From positions 2,008,501 through 2,072,500 of the forward strand of contig CALZFC010000004.1 of NCBI GenBank assembly GCA_945643635.1: a DNA stretch of 64,000 bases, read 5' to 3'. Below the pieces are notes generated by a model, which was not told the origin of the DNA, did not search any database, and was given only the letters and a program-made list of their open reading frames with translations. A program made the translations under genes and the position numbers. This document shows, piece by piece, positions 1-11,606 of this stretch. Position 1 is the stretch's first letter. Each line of letters opens with the position of its first letter. Source of the stretch: Allodiplogaster sudhausi (lineage: Eukaryota > Nematoda > Chromadorea > Rhabditida > Diplogasteridae).

Positions 1-1015
1 TCGTCAAGGATCTGCCGCCTCTCATTCGTGTCTTCATGGTTTCGTCACTTTGATTGTTGAATTTTTAATGTTTATTTTTTTTCAAAATTAGATGTATTCA
101 ACTTTTTGCACAGGCGGTTTTCATGGAGTGGAAGTAGACATTACCTATTGTTTCACTTTGTTAGTTGTTAGCACGAGTTTTTGTCGATGCAATTATGTAT
201 GGTTAGAAGCTGTTGTTTCCAGGCATCAAAGTCGTACGCAACAAACGCGATCACAGATGAGAGCTTCATCGTCCAGCCGCCCTTCGACCCGCGTTCGGTT
301 AGAAAGCAGTGCCATATTACATTATCAATAAAAAAACCTAAGTCTTGACAAACAATTAGACTTGTTTGTTGACTCACTAAAGTCAACAAACAAGTCTAAT
401 TGTTTGTCTAGACATCTTAAAATATGTATACATATATTATTCAATACAAGGATATTCAATATCGATCTTTTTGATATTATCCCATACAGTATCTAACAAA
501 ATGAAATCATGCGTTACTAGATCACCCTCGATGCTCCAGTCAACGTTGAAGAGCTGATCTCTGCGACTGATTTTAGGTGACTAATCGTATATATTTTTTT
601 TTATAATTGCAGATTGCCTTCATCTGCATTGGTGATAGACTACGTGAATTTTGTAAGGTATTTCTCTGAGTAACAGACATGACAAGATACAGATATGTAT
701 GTTACAGCACTTCCAAGACACGCATACTCTTTGGCGCACCGAAATACCGATCTACCGTTGCGTTGCATGGCATCGGCGTTCACGAAGTAGAGACGTCGAA
801 AGGAGAAGAGTTTCTGCTGTGGACAGTGGGGGTACGGTAGGACAATTGGAGTTCAGCAGAACAGTACGATATAACTGTGAGAGTACGGTAGATCTGGAAT
901 GTGGAGATTATTATGGTAGGCTTACGTTGACGTCATCACCTCTAGATTTATATAATTGTTTGGCTCTCTTATTCTCCTTTTCCTCCCTCTCAATCTCTCT
1001 TCTTGCTCTCTTTAA

Positions 1016-1046
<31 letters not shown>

Positions 1047-1313
1047 TGTTCTCTCATCGATCCTTCTTACTCTGTCTCTCTCTTGCCCATTCGCCCTGAT
1101 TCTTGTTCTCATTTCCCCTTTCCTCAAACGAAATGTCCACTCTTCCAGCACGGACAAGCAACAGTTACGGTAAACGGCTGTGAGAAGAAGGAGACACCAC
1201 TGAGTTCTGGCCGGATCATGCGAGTGCCGCCAAGCAACTCCGTTCACTTCACGGTCAACTCTCATGTCGTCATGTCTATTCGAATGCCCGGCAATCCAGT
1301 TCATCATTACTAA
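1..1313 (+). CDS. 3' part of an unidentified gene, possibly degenerate
   Basis: The 5' end lies outside the window. Coding-like blocks with splice signals are seen at about 3-38 (VKDLPPLIRVF), 223-297 (ASKSYATNAITDESF, FIVQPPFDPRS), 613-657, 708-890 (TRILFGAPKYRS, HGIGVHEVETSKGEEF, then DNWSSAEQYDITVRV) and 1149-1313 (HGQATVTVNGCEKK to a TAA). The 1149 block follows a CT tract ending in a TTCCAG acceptor. The composition, rich in V/T/S with few charges, suggests an extracellular beta-rich domain, but I do not recognise the family. Phases between the first three blocks do not join cleanly, and the 708 block has an in-frame TAG at 838-840, so this may be a decaying gene or one whose introns I have misplaced. 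Confidence 0.45.
347..408. repeat. Perfect 28-bp inverted repeat (hairpin)
   Basis: Bases 347-374 are the exact reverse complement of 381-408, separated by a 6-base loop (cactaa). The arms are AT-rich (gacaaacaattag...). It sits between two coding-like blocks of the 5'-truncated gene, so probably in an intron. It could be a minimal MITE or a structured RNA element. Confidence 0.9.
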
Positions 1314-2237
1314 TCATACCTGTTTTTTCGTCATTCAACAACTATGTATATTACGACATATATAAAAGTATAAAAACGCTCAACGATAACGATTATTATA
1401 ATTGTAAGGTAAGTAAACTATACGTTAGCTGTACTCGCTTACTAAGAAGAATAGATGCAAATATGTACTACATGTATAAAAGCTCTTCATGGAACCGATT
1501 GTTATTGTCGCGCACTGCCAGATATAATTATGGACGATGAATGTTATGGCAAAGAAAACATGAGCAGAACTAAATCGCTTAGCGTGCGTTATGTTACGGC
1601 ATCAGGAATGTCATATAAAAAACATAGAGTAGTCTTAAAATTTAGTGCAGAGCATACTGTCGCGTGCAGCCGTGAAATAGAAAGTGATGTTTACTAACGG
1701 TCACTGGTTGATGTGGAAACACCTAAAATCACTGCGTATATTTTTATTTTCTCTGTTTCCCGCCTTCTTGCCTTCTAGAAGGTGCTCGTTATTTATTTGT
1801 TTTAAGTTTTCCCTTTGAAGTTTCCGCTCCTTTTGCCAGGTAATAACTAGTTGACTAAGTTGACTCGTTAAAATAAGATGACATTGAACTAAGTTGACTA
1901 AGGTTCCGCTCCTTTTGTCAGGTAATAACAACACTTGGCCATGTCTGCGTACTGGATGGGCGATAACAGCCAGCAGCAACAGAATGGCTGGTACCTTGGC
2001 GCTTCTTTTTAAACGCTGATTTACATTTATGATTAAATATGGTTTAAAGTGCTGACTTTATTGCAATTTTTACATGGATTAAATGAGTGTAATGTGGCTA
2101 ATCTTCGTGTTGTTAAAACCTTTTTTTATTGGAAATAATTGGTGTAGTTTGGGTGTTGTATTCTAAGGTTTTTGCGATTGTTTTGATGATTTGATTTTTG
2201 ATTGTGTTTTTTAAGGCAAGGCGCCGGCTCGACCGAC
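1314..2237. other. Intergenic region before YIPF5
   Basis: No gene is supported here. A short direct repeat (ttccgctccttttg, then caggtaataac) occurs near 1824 and again near 1906, with several copies of a gttgact motif between. Just before the YIPF5 start a run of T ends in ttttttaag (to 2215), which would suit a trans-splice acceptor with a 22-base leader before the ATG. That is inference. Confidence 0.5.
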
Positions 2238-5200
2238 ATGTCCTGGGGCCAATTCGACTACTCCGCCGCGCAGACGCCGAGTCAGGCGGCGCCGACGCCA
2301 GGTAATTCCTTCTTAATCGTAGGGCTGAACAGAAGGGCCATTTCGATTTCGAAGAGGAAAAAACCTACTCTGTTAGAAAAATGCTGGCCTTCTTGTCCAT
2401 TTGGGGCTTCGAGAATTCAGCTAAAGTGGTTGCAAATTCGTCGGTTTCGTTTCTTTTTAATGAGATGGTGGGATCTGAAGAAGTAATTGACGAATCATAC
2501 TTGTAATAAATTATTACGAATAATATTGTAATTACAGACTACTACGCACAGACTCCATCCTACGGTGGATACCCGCAGCAGCCCCAGCAGCCACCTATTG
2601 CATATGGCGGCGGATTCCAGCAGCCGGCCGGCAACATGTTCATTCCGAGCGCGCCGAGTGGTTAGGGAATAATGCTTGCAACCTAGAGTTGGCGGATTTT
2701 ATGTCAAGCTATTTGATAGCAGCATCCCTTTGCGTAGGCAGTCGTAAGAAAGGCTTATTATTTTGCAGCACTTTAGCTGAAAGTATTTTACCGTATTCTG
2801 AAAAAGACAACAATCTTATTTCCGTGCGTGGGAAAGAATCGCTTTTTCAAGTAGTAGTAGATGAACAATGTCCCGTGCCCAGGTATCGGCCAGGGCCAGG
2901 GTTGAAGACCCCGGTTACTGTGTTTTATTTTTCGATGCACTGTTAGGTGATTATGGTGTTCCCACCCAAATTTTATTTATTTATTGGTTACATTCATCGA
3001 GGAACTTTTCAAAACTCTGGGTAGTAGATCCGTAAATATAATAAGGATATGAATGAATGTAAAACCGCCTGATTCTTTTTTATGAATAGCGTGAGAGCAG
3101 CTTTGCAAAAATGATATTCAGTCTTCTTTAACTCTGCCTTCAAGCTTCTCATTTTGTGTGAAAGCAGTATTCAGGATTAAACAATACTTGCTAAGATATG
3201 TAATTGATAAATTAAAAACTGTTCAACTATTCTTGATGTATTTTAGCTGCCGCTGCTGCTGCAGCTGGTGACGACATCGAAAATGAGCCTCCGCTACTCG
3301 AAGAGCTCGGCATCAACTTCTTGCACATTCGGTAGGTCACGAAAAAAATTGGCAAAATACAAAAAAATAGAAATTAATATAAATGCAAGTTATTATATTC
3401 TGTCCGGATAGAATTTAGAAATAAAACTTGGTAGGGAGTTAATTTAAAAAATTTTAATCCGAATATTAAAGCGCTATAGCGGCACTGACTTGTAACAGAG
3501 GATTACAAATGATCACGTTGTTTGTCTTTCTGAATGATGGATTCACACTTATTGCATTATTGGTGAGGAATGTTGGTTTGGCAACTTGAAAAAAGGTTAA
3601 CGCCTATTTTAGGAACCCATCCTAATTTTTTGTGGTCCTTTCTGGAGCCATAACCCACCCAGAGTTTGACGTACAAATTCTGTTTTTACTCTTCCAACCT
3701 TGCATTCCTGGCCCCAAATCCTCTTGCTCACCCTGTATTTTTTCCAGCTGTTGGGAGTGCCTTTTATTCTTTCTAAACAGTTAATAAATGAATGAAATTT
3801 CCACACGGTTTTTTTCGTTTGTGCTTTCCAATCGATCGATAGTTGATGTGTTGGATTTTTCCCCACGTTTTGAAAAAAAAATCATAAACACTTTTTCGAC
3901 ATTCCCCCGTATTAGTGAACACATGGTTTAATTATAGTTAATGGTGACTTAAATATGCGATTAATCCATCTATTGATTTTTAGTCGATATGTGCTTTACT
4001 TGCTCACTTAAGTTCAATGATTTCTTTTATTAGGTAACAATGTCATTGAACTAATTGAGGATGGTTTGTTGGTTTTATCTTATTCTTCTTAAATATATAT
4101 ATATATAACCTAAATCGTTGGTTACAGGGGAAAAAAGGTACTGTCGATTTGACAGACCCACCCTGATTTTGCGCCTTCTCAAAACCATACTCCACCATGT
4201 TTTTGAGTAAGATTTAGGCAGAAACAGCAAACCCACCCTGGGTTCCGGGCCCAATGCCTCCTTCCCCATCCTAATTCTCAGGGTCCTCGACAATGGCTTT
4301 TATTCCCTTGTTGGTTAACATGTTTAAAATATGTACTCCATACATTGATTGATATATCGATTGGTAAAAACTAAATTAGTAACTTGATTAGTTGCTTCGC
4401 AGAGAAAAGACGTTCGTCGTGCTGAATCCGGTGGGGGGCACGTCGGCCGATGTCATAACGGACCAAGACCTCGCCGGACCACTCGTATTCTGCCTACTCT
4501 TTGGTGCGGCCGTGTTTTATATTGTATCTAGATTTGTATTTTTCTTTTCTTTTTTTTTCCAAATAAATGGAAGCAGTTTCATTGCTTTAGTACTGTACTA
4601 TTTTATAGTGGATTAGTGTATGATTTTTTTTTCTAAAAAAGAAACTATTTCATTAATAATACAATTTTATTTGGCATGAATAGTATAATTACAATTCTAA
4701 TTTTTAATATGAAAAAGAATATAGAAGAATGTTTTTTGAGATTACGAAATAAAAAAAGGTTTAAAAATTTATTTGAAGGTGCCGCTCTCCTCCTGCATGG
4801 CAAGCTCCAGTTCGGCTACATCTACGGGATCGGCGCGCTAGGATGTGTGGGAATGTCAGTCTTTTTTTTTTTTAGTTTTTAGAGATTATCTTTTTTATAA
4901 CATCAATTTCACTCGTTTCTTTTTCTTTATTTATTCCTCGAGTTAAATCTGTATGTTTACAGCGAGTTTCTATATTTATATATTCTTATTTGTATTACCA
5001 TTTAAATACCCACCGACTGATAATATACGATTTGCAAAAATATAAGAACAAAAATGTAAAGGAAAGATAAATGACAATCTTTATATCACATTATTGCTAT
5101 AATAAGTAGAAAAGAAGACGAGATAAAAAAGGGGTGATTGGAACAATGGTTGAATCTAATTGATATCCATCTCATGGCTACCCCATTTCTTTTATAATCA

Positions 5201-5923
5201 ATAAATTCTCATTCGTTCCGTTCTCTATTTATATAACGATCGAATGATCTCATTCAGGTACCTCCTGATGAATCTGATGGCTCCCGAGCCGTCAGCCATC
5301 TCGTTCACGTGCACGACGAGTGTCCTCGGCTATTGCCTCCTGCCAATGTCGATTCTCTCACTTCTCTCCGCTGTTCTCTCGTTCAAGGTTGACTCAGTGG
5401 CCTTCTCTCAGAACTGGCGGTCATTATACGGTCGCTTCTAGGTTTTTTAATCCAACAAATCTAACAGGTAATATTAAAAGAATTCGTCTTGCTATCTGAA
5501 GAAGTCCTTAAAAAAAGTTCACTGTAAAGTGACCCGGTTGTTTTCATACGAGCAGACGTAATAAGTCAACTTGTTTTACTGAAGGCATTGCTTCTCCGTC
5601 GTTATCCTCGCAATCACAAACTAACTCGATTCCTTCTAGTTACTGCTGTGATTGCAATGTGTCTATTGGGCTTAATATATTACTGGATATTTTCAGGGTT
5701 TATGAGAAATTGCGACAGTTTTCCTGGTTCGTGGTTTTTTCTAACATTCTCCCTGATTCAGGGAGCCATCGGTTACGGTATCTCGCTGCTCGCCGTTGCG
5801 TGGTGCTCCTTCTCGGCCTCGAAGCTCTTCGTCACGGCGCTCAGTCTGGACAGCCAGCGCTTCCTAGTCGCGTATCCATGCGCTCTTCTCTACGGTGTCT
5901 TTGCTCTTCTTGCCATCTTCTAA
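2238..5923 (+). CDS. YIPF5: YIPF5-like Yip1-family ER/Golgi membrane protein
   Basis: Seven exons fit one frame: 2238-2301, 2538-2660, 3247-3331, 4403-4503, 4779-4854, 5258-5387 and 5762-5923, giving 246 residues (human YIPF5 is about 257). The cytosolic N-terminus is rich in Gln/Pro/Tyr/Gly. The family hallmark [11 protein letters not shown] lies at about residues 77-87, followed by [15 protein letters not shown], the [14 protein letters not shown] segment, [20 protein letters not shown] and the C-terminal [15 protein letters not shown]. These give the usual five hydrophobic segments. Members cycle between ER and Golgi, bind Rab-family GTPases and act in COPII vesicle traffic. The start was chosen because the ATG follows a likely trans-splice acceptor and no upstream in-frame Met is family-like. 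All introns are GT-AG. Confidence 0.94.
3600..4300. other. Large YIPF5 intron with degenerate repeat-like sequence
   Basis: The 1.07 kb intron between YIPF5 exons 3 and 4 is much longer than its neighbours. It holds two loosely related patches (about 3610-3770 and 4150-4300) that share strings such as catcctaatt, cccaccc and ggtcct. They may be old copies of one dispersed repeat. No conserved coding potential is visible. Confidence 0.3.
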
Positions 5924-6053
5924 TTTTAGTGCGCCCTGAAAGCAGTGTCCGTAATTTAGAAAAATCAACCATCTTCTAAATCACTATTTCATCCAGTCCC
6001 TCCTTATCAAGAACACACCAGCTGCTTTTAGTGCTCTCTCTCTCTCTCTCTAT

Positions 6054-6095
<42 letters not shown>

Positions 6096-7050
6096 TCTCC
6101 CTCTCTACAGTACTCACTTCCCTTCCTCACTTTCGATGGAACCCTATTGTACCCCCATTCGGTGTACCTTTCGCACAATAGGAACAAATATATTCGAATG
6201 ATGGTTTGGATTCAGTCTTGGGGGTAGTTTGTATCTTTTAAAGGAAGTCGTTCACCGAAAATGTACGTTTGAATTGCCGCGCATTTATCCTAAAAGTACG
6301 CGGTGATCGCCCTCCTTTAAACTGTTTATTTAATTCTTCGGATTTTTTTCCCATAGTTCAGTTTGTCTTGATGAGAAGTGTTCTTCTTCGTAGAAAATCG
6401 CACATATAACTAGGCAAGAATAAGGTACTCCTTTGAGTCTTTTTTTAAAAGCAAAATTCTTACCCTCAAAGATTTTTCAAATAGTGCCTTATCTTGCTGT
6501 TTCTTTTTTTCTTTTCTTGAAATGTTTCTTTTAATTATTATGGTGGATGCGACCTTTTTTCTCTTGCTTTATTAGTAAAATTAATGTATTCTAGCTAGCC
6601 TTGGTCGCCATGTCAATACTAAGAACGTTATATAAATTATTTTTGTTTTATGCCAAGGAATAAATTATTTGAGCAGTATTTTCGCTGATTTTTTGTCATG
6701 GTTTTCTTTCCATCGTGTATTGTATCTGTATGATGCAGGGTTGACACATGAAAGGATGGAAAATGATTAGGTGGGTGGAGAAGTGTTTCAGGTGATTTTG
6801 CAATTTGTGAGGTGTATTTGATTGAATTCTTTCCCTTCAGTTTGTTTCACAGGTGCGAACTTCTACTTTGAAAATGCTGATAAAACCCATTACATTATAA
6901 GCAGGATTCATTTTGACTTTTATAGGTTTTTTTTCTCCATTATAATGGGTTTGTAGATGCTACTGCTGCCCTAATTGTAAGGCGGGAATTTTCCTCGAAT
7001 TACGTATGTTTAACGATAAGAAGACAGATTTAGTGTTTCTAAGAAAAGAA
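5924..7050. other. YIPF5 3' flank and PIH1D1 upstream region
   Basis: A (CT)n tract lies at about 6032-6108 in the YIPF5 3' UTR or downstream. An AATAAA near 6659 is a possible but distant polyadenylation signal. The rest is AT-rich with no coding signal. Before the PIH1D1 start codon, gtgtttctaag (to about 7042) could serve as a trans-splice acceptor. Confidence 0.45.
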
Positions 7051-7341
7051 ATGGACGCGAAGAAGCTGAACTTTCTCGGTGCGGCCAGCAGGAAAGAGGT
7101 CGCTGGTGCCGTCACTTTCCATCCCTCTCCCGGCTTTCTCATCAAGTTCAAGAAGGTGAAAGATTATGGTTTTTTTTTAAATATATTTTTGTATATGTAT
7201 CAATATTCATATATGTAATAGAATACTATCACTTTTTAAATGCAGCATTGACTAGCAATAAGTAAATATAAGTAAATATACTAGAATCATGATGCATGCA
7301 TTTGTATTTGTATCTCAGAAATTAACTCTTAATTTATTTTT

Positions 7342-7380
<39 letters not shown>

Positions 7381-9191
7381 TATATATATATATATAGTAT
7401 ATACAGTAGCGTGCAATAAAAGTGCATATTTTGGTTTTTCATGCATATTTTTCTTCAATCTGAAGGAAAGTTCATAACAATTTCAGGATAGCTTCTGTAT
7501 AGTAACGCACTTAAAGTGGTAGAATATTGTTTTCATTGATCCTCTATTGATCGAGAAAAAAATCAATAACTCAAATCACCCGGTTTGCATATTTAGGCGT
7601 GCTGGACAAAATGATTTATTTCTTCGATCTTAGGGTAGTTTTTATCGGTATTTTATTTTCTTTGCATTGAAGAACATCCCAGAGATTACTTTTAGGTCTA
7701 GTTCTTATTTAATCTCATGTTGTTACATGCTGGCTGCCCTCAGTTCGAGATTCATTTAATCGGCCTTTGATGCAGAAGGCTCAGCAGGATAGAATCAATC
7801 ATTTACTTCAATGCTTATTGTAATAATGATTTTAATGTATTCATAGATAATCGTTTAAGCTATTCAGATGGTTGTTTGAGCAGTGGAAATTCCATGCTAA
7901 CTATAAGAGCACGTTTTGGACACCGCGGTCAGCTTTCGTCAGCAGCCCAGACGTACGTAAAGTGATGCTATGTAGGGGTCCGGGTTTCAAACACGATTTT
8001 GCCTATCTAAAATGATAGTTAATAGACTTTTACATATTCAGCAGCCTTATTTTATCCCCGGCTTCATGTGGCTTCAAGAATCCAATGCACGATTGAAGAC
8101 ACCTAAAAAGCGAGAAAATGCCATATTTGACAGGTGGCGTAACTATATCAATCACGGCATTAAATTGTCTTTCGTCAGCAGCCCAGACGTACGTAAAGTG
8201 ATGCTATGTAGGGGTCCGTGTTTCAAACACGGTTTTGCCTATCTGGGATGTTCTTCAATGCAAAGAAAATAAAATACCGATAAAAACTACCCTAAGATCG
8301 AAGAAATAAATCATTTTGTCCAGCACGCCTAAATATGCAAACCGGGTGATTTGAGTTATTGATTTTTTTTCTCGATCAATAGTGGATCAATGAAAACAAT
8401 ATTCTACCACTTTAAGTGTATGAAAAAAATATGTATGAAAAACCAAAATATGCACTTGTATTGCACGCTACTGTATAAATATATAGTAAATGCTCTAGGT
8501 GAACATCTCGCAGCCAGACGAGCAACCCGAGTACACCAAAGTCTTCATCAACGTCACCCATTCGTCCAAAATGTATGGGCCGAAGAAGAAGGTCACCGAG
8601 GTTGGTGGTTTTTATTTATTTATTTTTTAATGTTATTTATTTATGTTAAATGCTTTCTATTTTGAGATAATTATTTATTATTGGTAATCATTTTAACATC
8701 CACGTCTTTTCAAACTTTTTTTTTTCTTAATTGCGAAACCGTCAAAGCTCAAGTTCAAGTAGATCGTGCTTTTTGAACTTTGATCAGTAATCTTTGATCT
8801 TTGATCAATGAACATTTATACTCTGCATATGCCTTTTTCAGGCTGAACTTGGCGCACTGCTCGAGCGCGGAGGAGAGGGCATTGACATTCCGATCGAGTT
8901 GGCGCATGATGAGGTGGAGGGCGTCGAGGATCACAATGGAGAGAAGTCGGCCAAGGTTGGCTACATTAGAACCACTTCTTCTGTTTGAGACCAGCTTACG
9001 GTAGAATATTTTGGTTTCGGTAACTCGCGTCGCCGCTATGACGCCATATTATTGAACGCATTCTTGTCGAAGAAATTTTTACAATAATTTTCATTATCGT
9101 GAGAAAAGAATCATCCGCCTTCTTAAGTTACCATTTGTTGCTATATAATTTGGGATAACGTTGACTAGGATTATACTACAGCTGCCAGAGC

Positions 9192-9251
<60 letters not shown>

Positions 9252-11606
9252 GTTTGCAGTTCGACGTTGTCGTCAATTCGGACATGTACAACAAGGCGAA
9301 ACTCGGCGTAGCTTCCTCTCCGTTTCGCGCACTGATTACACAGAGAATCTGCCATACAATACTTGAACAGGTTAGTAAATAAATAATTGAAAGATGAGAA
9401 GGTAAATGTGAATTAATAATTTTTTTATGTCTATTCATGCAACATGCATGTCCATGATTTATCCGCTAATTAGTTTGTTGCATAATGCTTTTCTTATTTA
9501 TTGAATACATAAAATACGGATATAAAAAATACGAAAAAGGTCAATAATTAAAATTAACAATTAAAATAATTAATAGTGATTAAACAAAATTTAGTGTTAC
9601 GTGAAGTTGAATCCATGGGAAGCGATCTATTTGACGAAGCCGTGCCATGGAGAGATTTCACCCTTCACCATCAAGCCGTCATACGTTCAAGAAATCGCTC
9701 CACTTCCTGCCAACCCTCTGGCAAGCAACAAGGAGAAGAAGAAGAACACGGAAGAGAAGGTATGGGAGGAGTACTGAATTGCAATTCATAATAAAATATT
9801 AACCGACAATTTTGTTTGCGTAAAAAAATTTGCCCTAAAGAAAACTAAAAAAAAATTACTTTAACTGAGTTATAATTTTAATGTAATTTAGTTTTGATAG
9901 GTAATTAATTAATTTTGAATATCATAGTCATGCATTCGGATTAAGAAAGCGGTGGTTCATGCCGGAATTGAGTCCATTACTCTATCAAAAGGAGAAGAAG
10001 CGTCTTCTCACCATCAACTTCTACAGGTTGTGATGCTGCTGCACATAGCAAATTCATTATATTTTTGTTGTTGATGAGAAAACTCGTATTTTTTTGTCTT
10101 TTGAACAGTTATTTAAAAAATATATGAATGTTTTAATATACTTCTTTTTATGCGACTACTGCAAATATTATATATATATTTTTTATTACAATATTATATA
10201 TTTATATATAATGTGTGCAATATTTCATATTTTCTCAATATATTTACGGCGTTATTATCGATATATAGGTTCTTTAGTCTATTACATCGCTTCTAGAGCG
10301 CATCGAACGAGCTACTCAATCCAGCTGCCAAGCAACTGGAATCTGCTGTTCGCATGAAGGTCATACAAATTTTCCTCTTTATGGATCAATGTCTTGTTTA
10401 CATAAACTTTATCAATATAAGTAAATGAAAATAAGGATATTTTAAACAGTAATTTTTTTTACGAATGAATATTTTTTATTGTTTAAAATATCCTTATTTA
10501 CATTTACTTATGTAAATGAAAATAAGGATATTTTATACAATAAAAAAATATTCATCCGTAAAAAAAGAATATTTCAGATCCGCAGGGAGGGTGAGTACAA
10601 CGAAGTGGAAATTCGCATGAAGATTAATGTTTCGGAGCGCATTCCCGAGTCAGTCATTTTTTTCTTTCGCTCTTGATTCTCTTTCTCTCTCTCTCTCTCT
10701 CTCTCGCTCTCTCGTCCTTCACACTCTCTCAATCGAGCTCTCTCTCACATTATTCTCTCTCTACCTTTTCCTCTCCCTTCGTCTCTCTCTCTCTCTCTCT
10801 CTCCTTAACTCTTGTTCCCCTCTACCGTGTAATGTTTCGGTTCTGAACGATAGTTTTATCTTTTATTGATGAAGTGAGATTACAATTTAAAAAAAAAGCT
10901 TTCATTCTCAGATTGGACGTGAAAGCGAGCCACGAGCGTATCATCGTGGCTGCGGATGGCCGACGCTCTCTCTACGACATCCGCCTTCCCATTGACATCA
11001 GGGTGAGTGAGAGACATAGAAAGAGAGAGAGAGAGAGAGTTAGTGAGAGAAAGAACGAGAGGCAGAGAGAGAGAGAATGAGGAGAAGAGAAAGAGGAAGG
11101 AAATGAGGAGGAGGGAGAAAAGAGGGTGAAAATATTTCTCTCTAGCCTTGAGAGAAATAAATAGAGAGAAAATATGGGATAGGGTGAGATGTGGTGCTAA
11201 TGTGTGATTAAAATTGGAAGACGCTAGCCATTGAGTGTACAATCGGGTTGTTCATGACGAGGCTAAATTGTTATTTAAAATATGTAATGCTCTTCAAGTT
11301 AATGAAACAATTGATTAAGATAGTGTGTTTTTCGTTGTGAGCAGGGTTATTGTTCCTGTTGAACGAGAATGTTTGCCATTCGATGTTGTGGTTGCCAAAT
11401 AGAAATATTTATTTCCAAAAATTCTTGATTCATTTCTTATTATATATATTTTTTTTCTATTATTTTATTATTGATTTAATTCAATATTAATTTTTATTTT
11501 ATTTATATTTTAGGCCAGCAACACGGTGTCCTCTTTCGTGATCCGCGACGGCAAGGGCGTGCTCATTGTCACTGCGCCGGTTGTTCTCACGCGCGGATAC
11601 CTGTAA
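7051..11606 (+). CDS. PIH1D1: PIH1 domain protein, PIH1D1-like (R2TP component)
   Basis: Ten exons keep one frame: 7051-7155, 8499-8600, 8842-8955, 9260-9370, 9595-9759, 9928-10026, 10297-10359, 10578-10648, 10912-11002 and 11514-11606, giving 337 residues (human about 290). The PIH1-N part is clear: HPSPGFLIKFKK (about 24-35), YTKVFINVTHSSK, then FDVVVNSDMYNKAK and a FRALITQRICHTILEQ helix matching human YDVAVNSDFY. A Lys-rich linker follows, then a C-terminal CS-like beta domain (VEIRMKINVSERIP, SHERIIVAADG, YDIRLPIDI, GVLIVTAPV). PIH1D1 is the client adaptor of the R2TP complex with RPAP3 and RUVBL1/2, working with HSP90 on snoRNP, polymerase and PIKK assembly. An in-frame Met at 7006 is an alternative start. 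Intron 1 carries a transposon-like insertion, yet splice sites are intact. Confidence 0.9.
7330..7403. repeat. (TA)n microsatellite abutting a MITE
   Basis: Nearly pure TA repeats run up to the left end of the inverted-repeat element in PIH1D1 intron 1. This fits insertion of a TA-targeting element into a TA tract. Confidence 0.85.
7404..8473. mobile_element. Tc1/mariner-like non-autonomous element with ~250-290 bp TIRs
   Basis: The left end cagtagcgtgcaata and the right end ttgcacgctactg are inverted, and each is flanked by TA. The inverted similarity continues for about 250-290 bp (to about 7685 on the left and from about 8245 on the right, where aatgcaaagaaaataaaa is shared). CAGT termini with TA target duplication are typical of Tc1/mariner. 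The 1.07 kb interior has no transposase frame. It contains a direct repeat of roughly 75 bp (about 7935-8010 and 8168-8243) with the core cagcagcccagacgtacgta. Confidence 0.75.
9195..9252 (+). repeat. (CT)n tract serving as an intron polypyrimidine tract
   Basis: An almost pure CT run ends a few bases before the tgtttgcag acceptor of PIH1D1 exon 4 (exon starts 9260), so the microsatellite forms the 3' end of the intron. Confidence 0.85.
10420..10570. repeat. Palindromic AT-rich repeat cluster in a PIH1D1 intron
   Basis: A unit beginning gtaaatgaaaataaggat occurs at about 10420, in reverse complement at about 10481-10508, and again forward at about 10515. The outer parts (tacgaatgaatatttttta and its inverse) extend the pairing. 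The cluster ends directly at the acceptor of exon 8, whose own 3' splice site (gaatatttcag) lies in the repeat edge. Confidence 0.8.
10678..10802 (+). repeat. (CT)n-rich intron tract
   Basis: CT-rich runs fill the intron between PIH1D1 exons 8 and 9. The following intron starts with a (GA)n-rich tract (11002-11110) directly after the gtgagt donor. Confidence 0.85.

Noticed and set aside
5588..5761. Upstream extension of the last YIPF5 frame (hydrophobic [17 protein letters not shown])
   Set aside because: It lies in the intron before the ctgattcag acceptor at 5761; family alignment joins AVLSF directly to GAIGYG, so the extra hydrophobic text is not coding.
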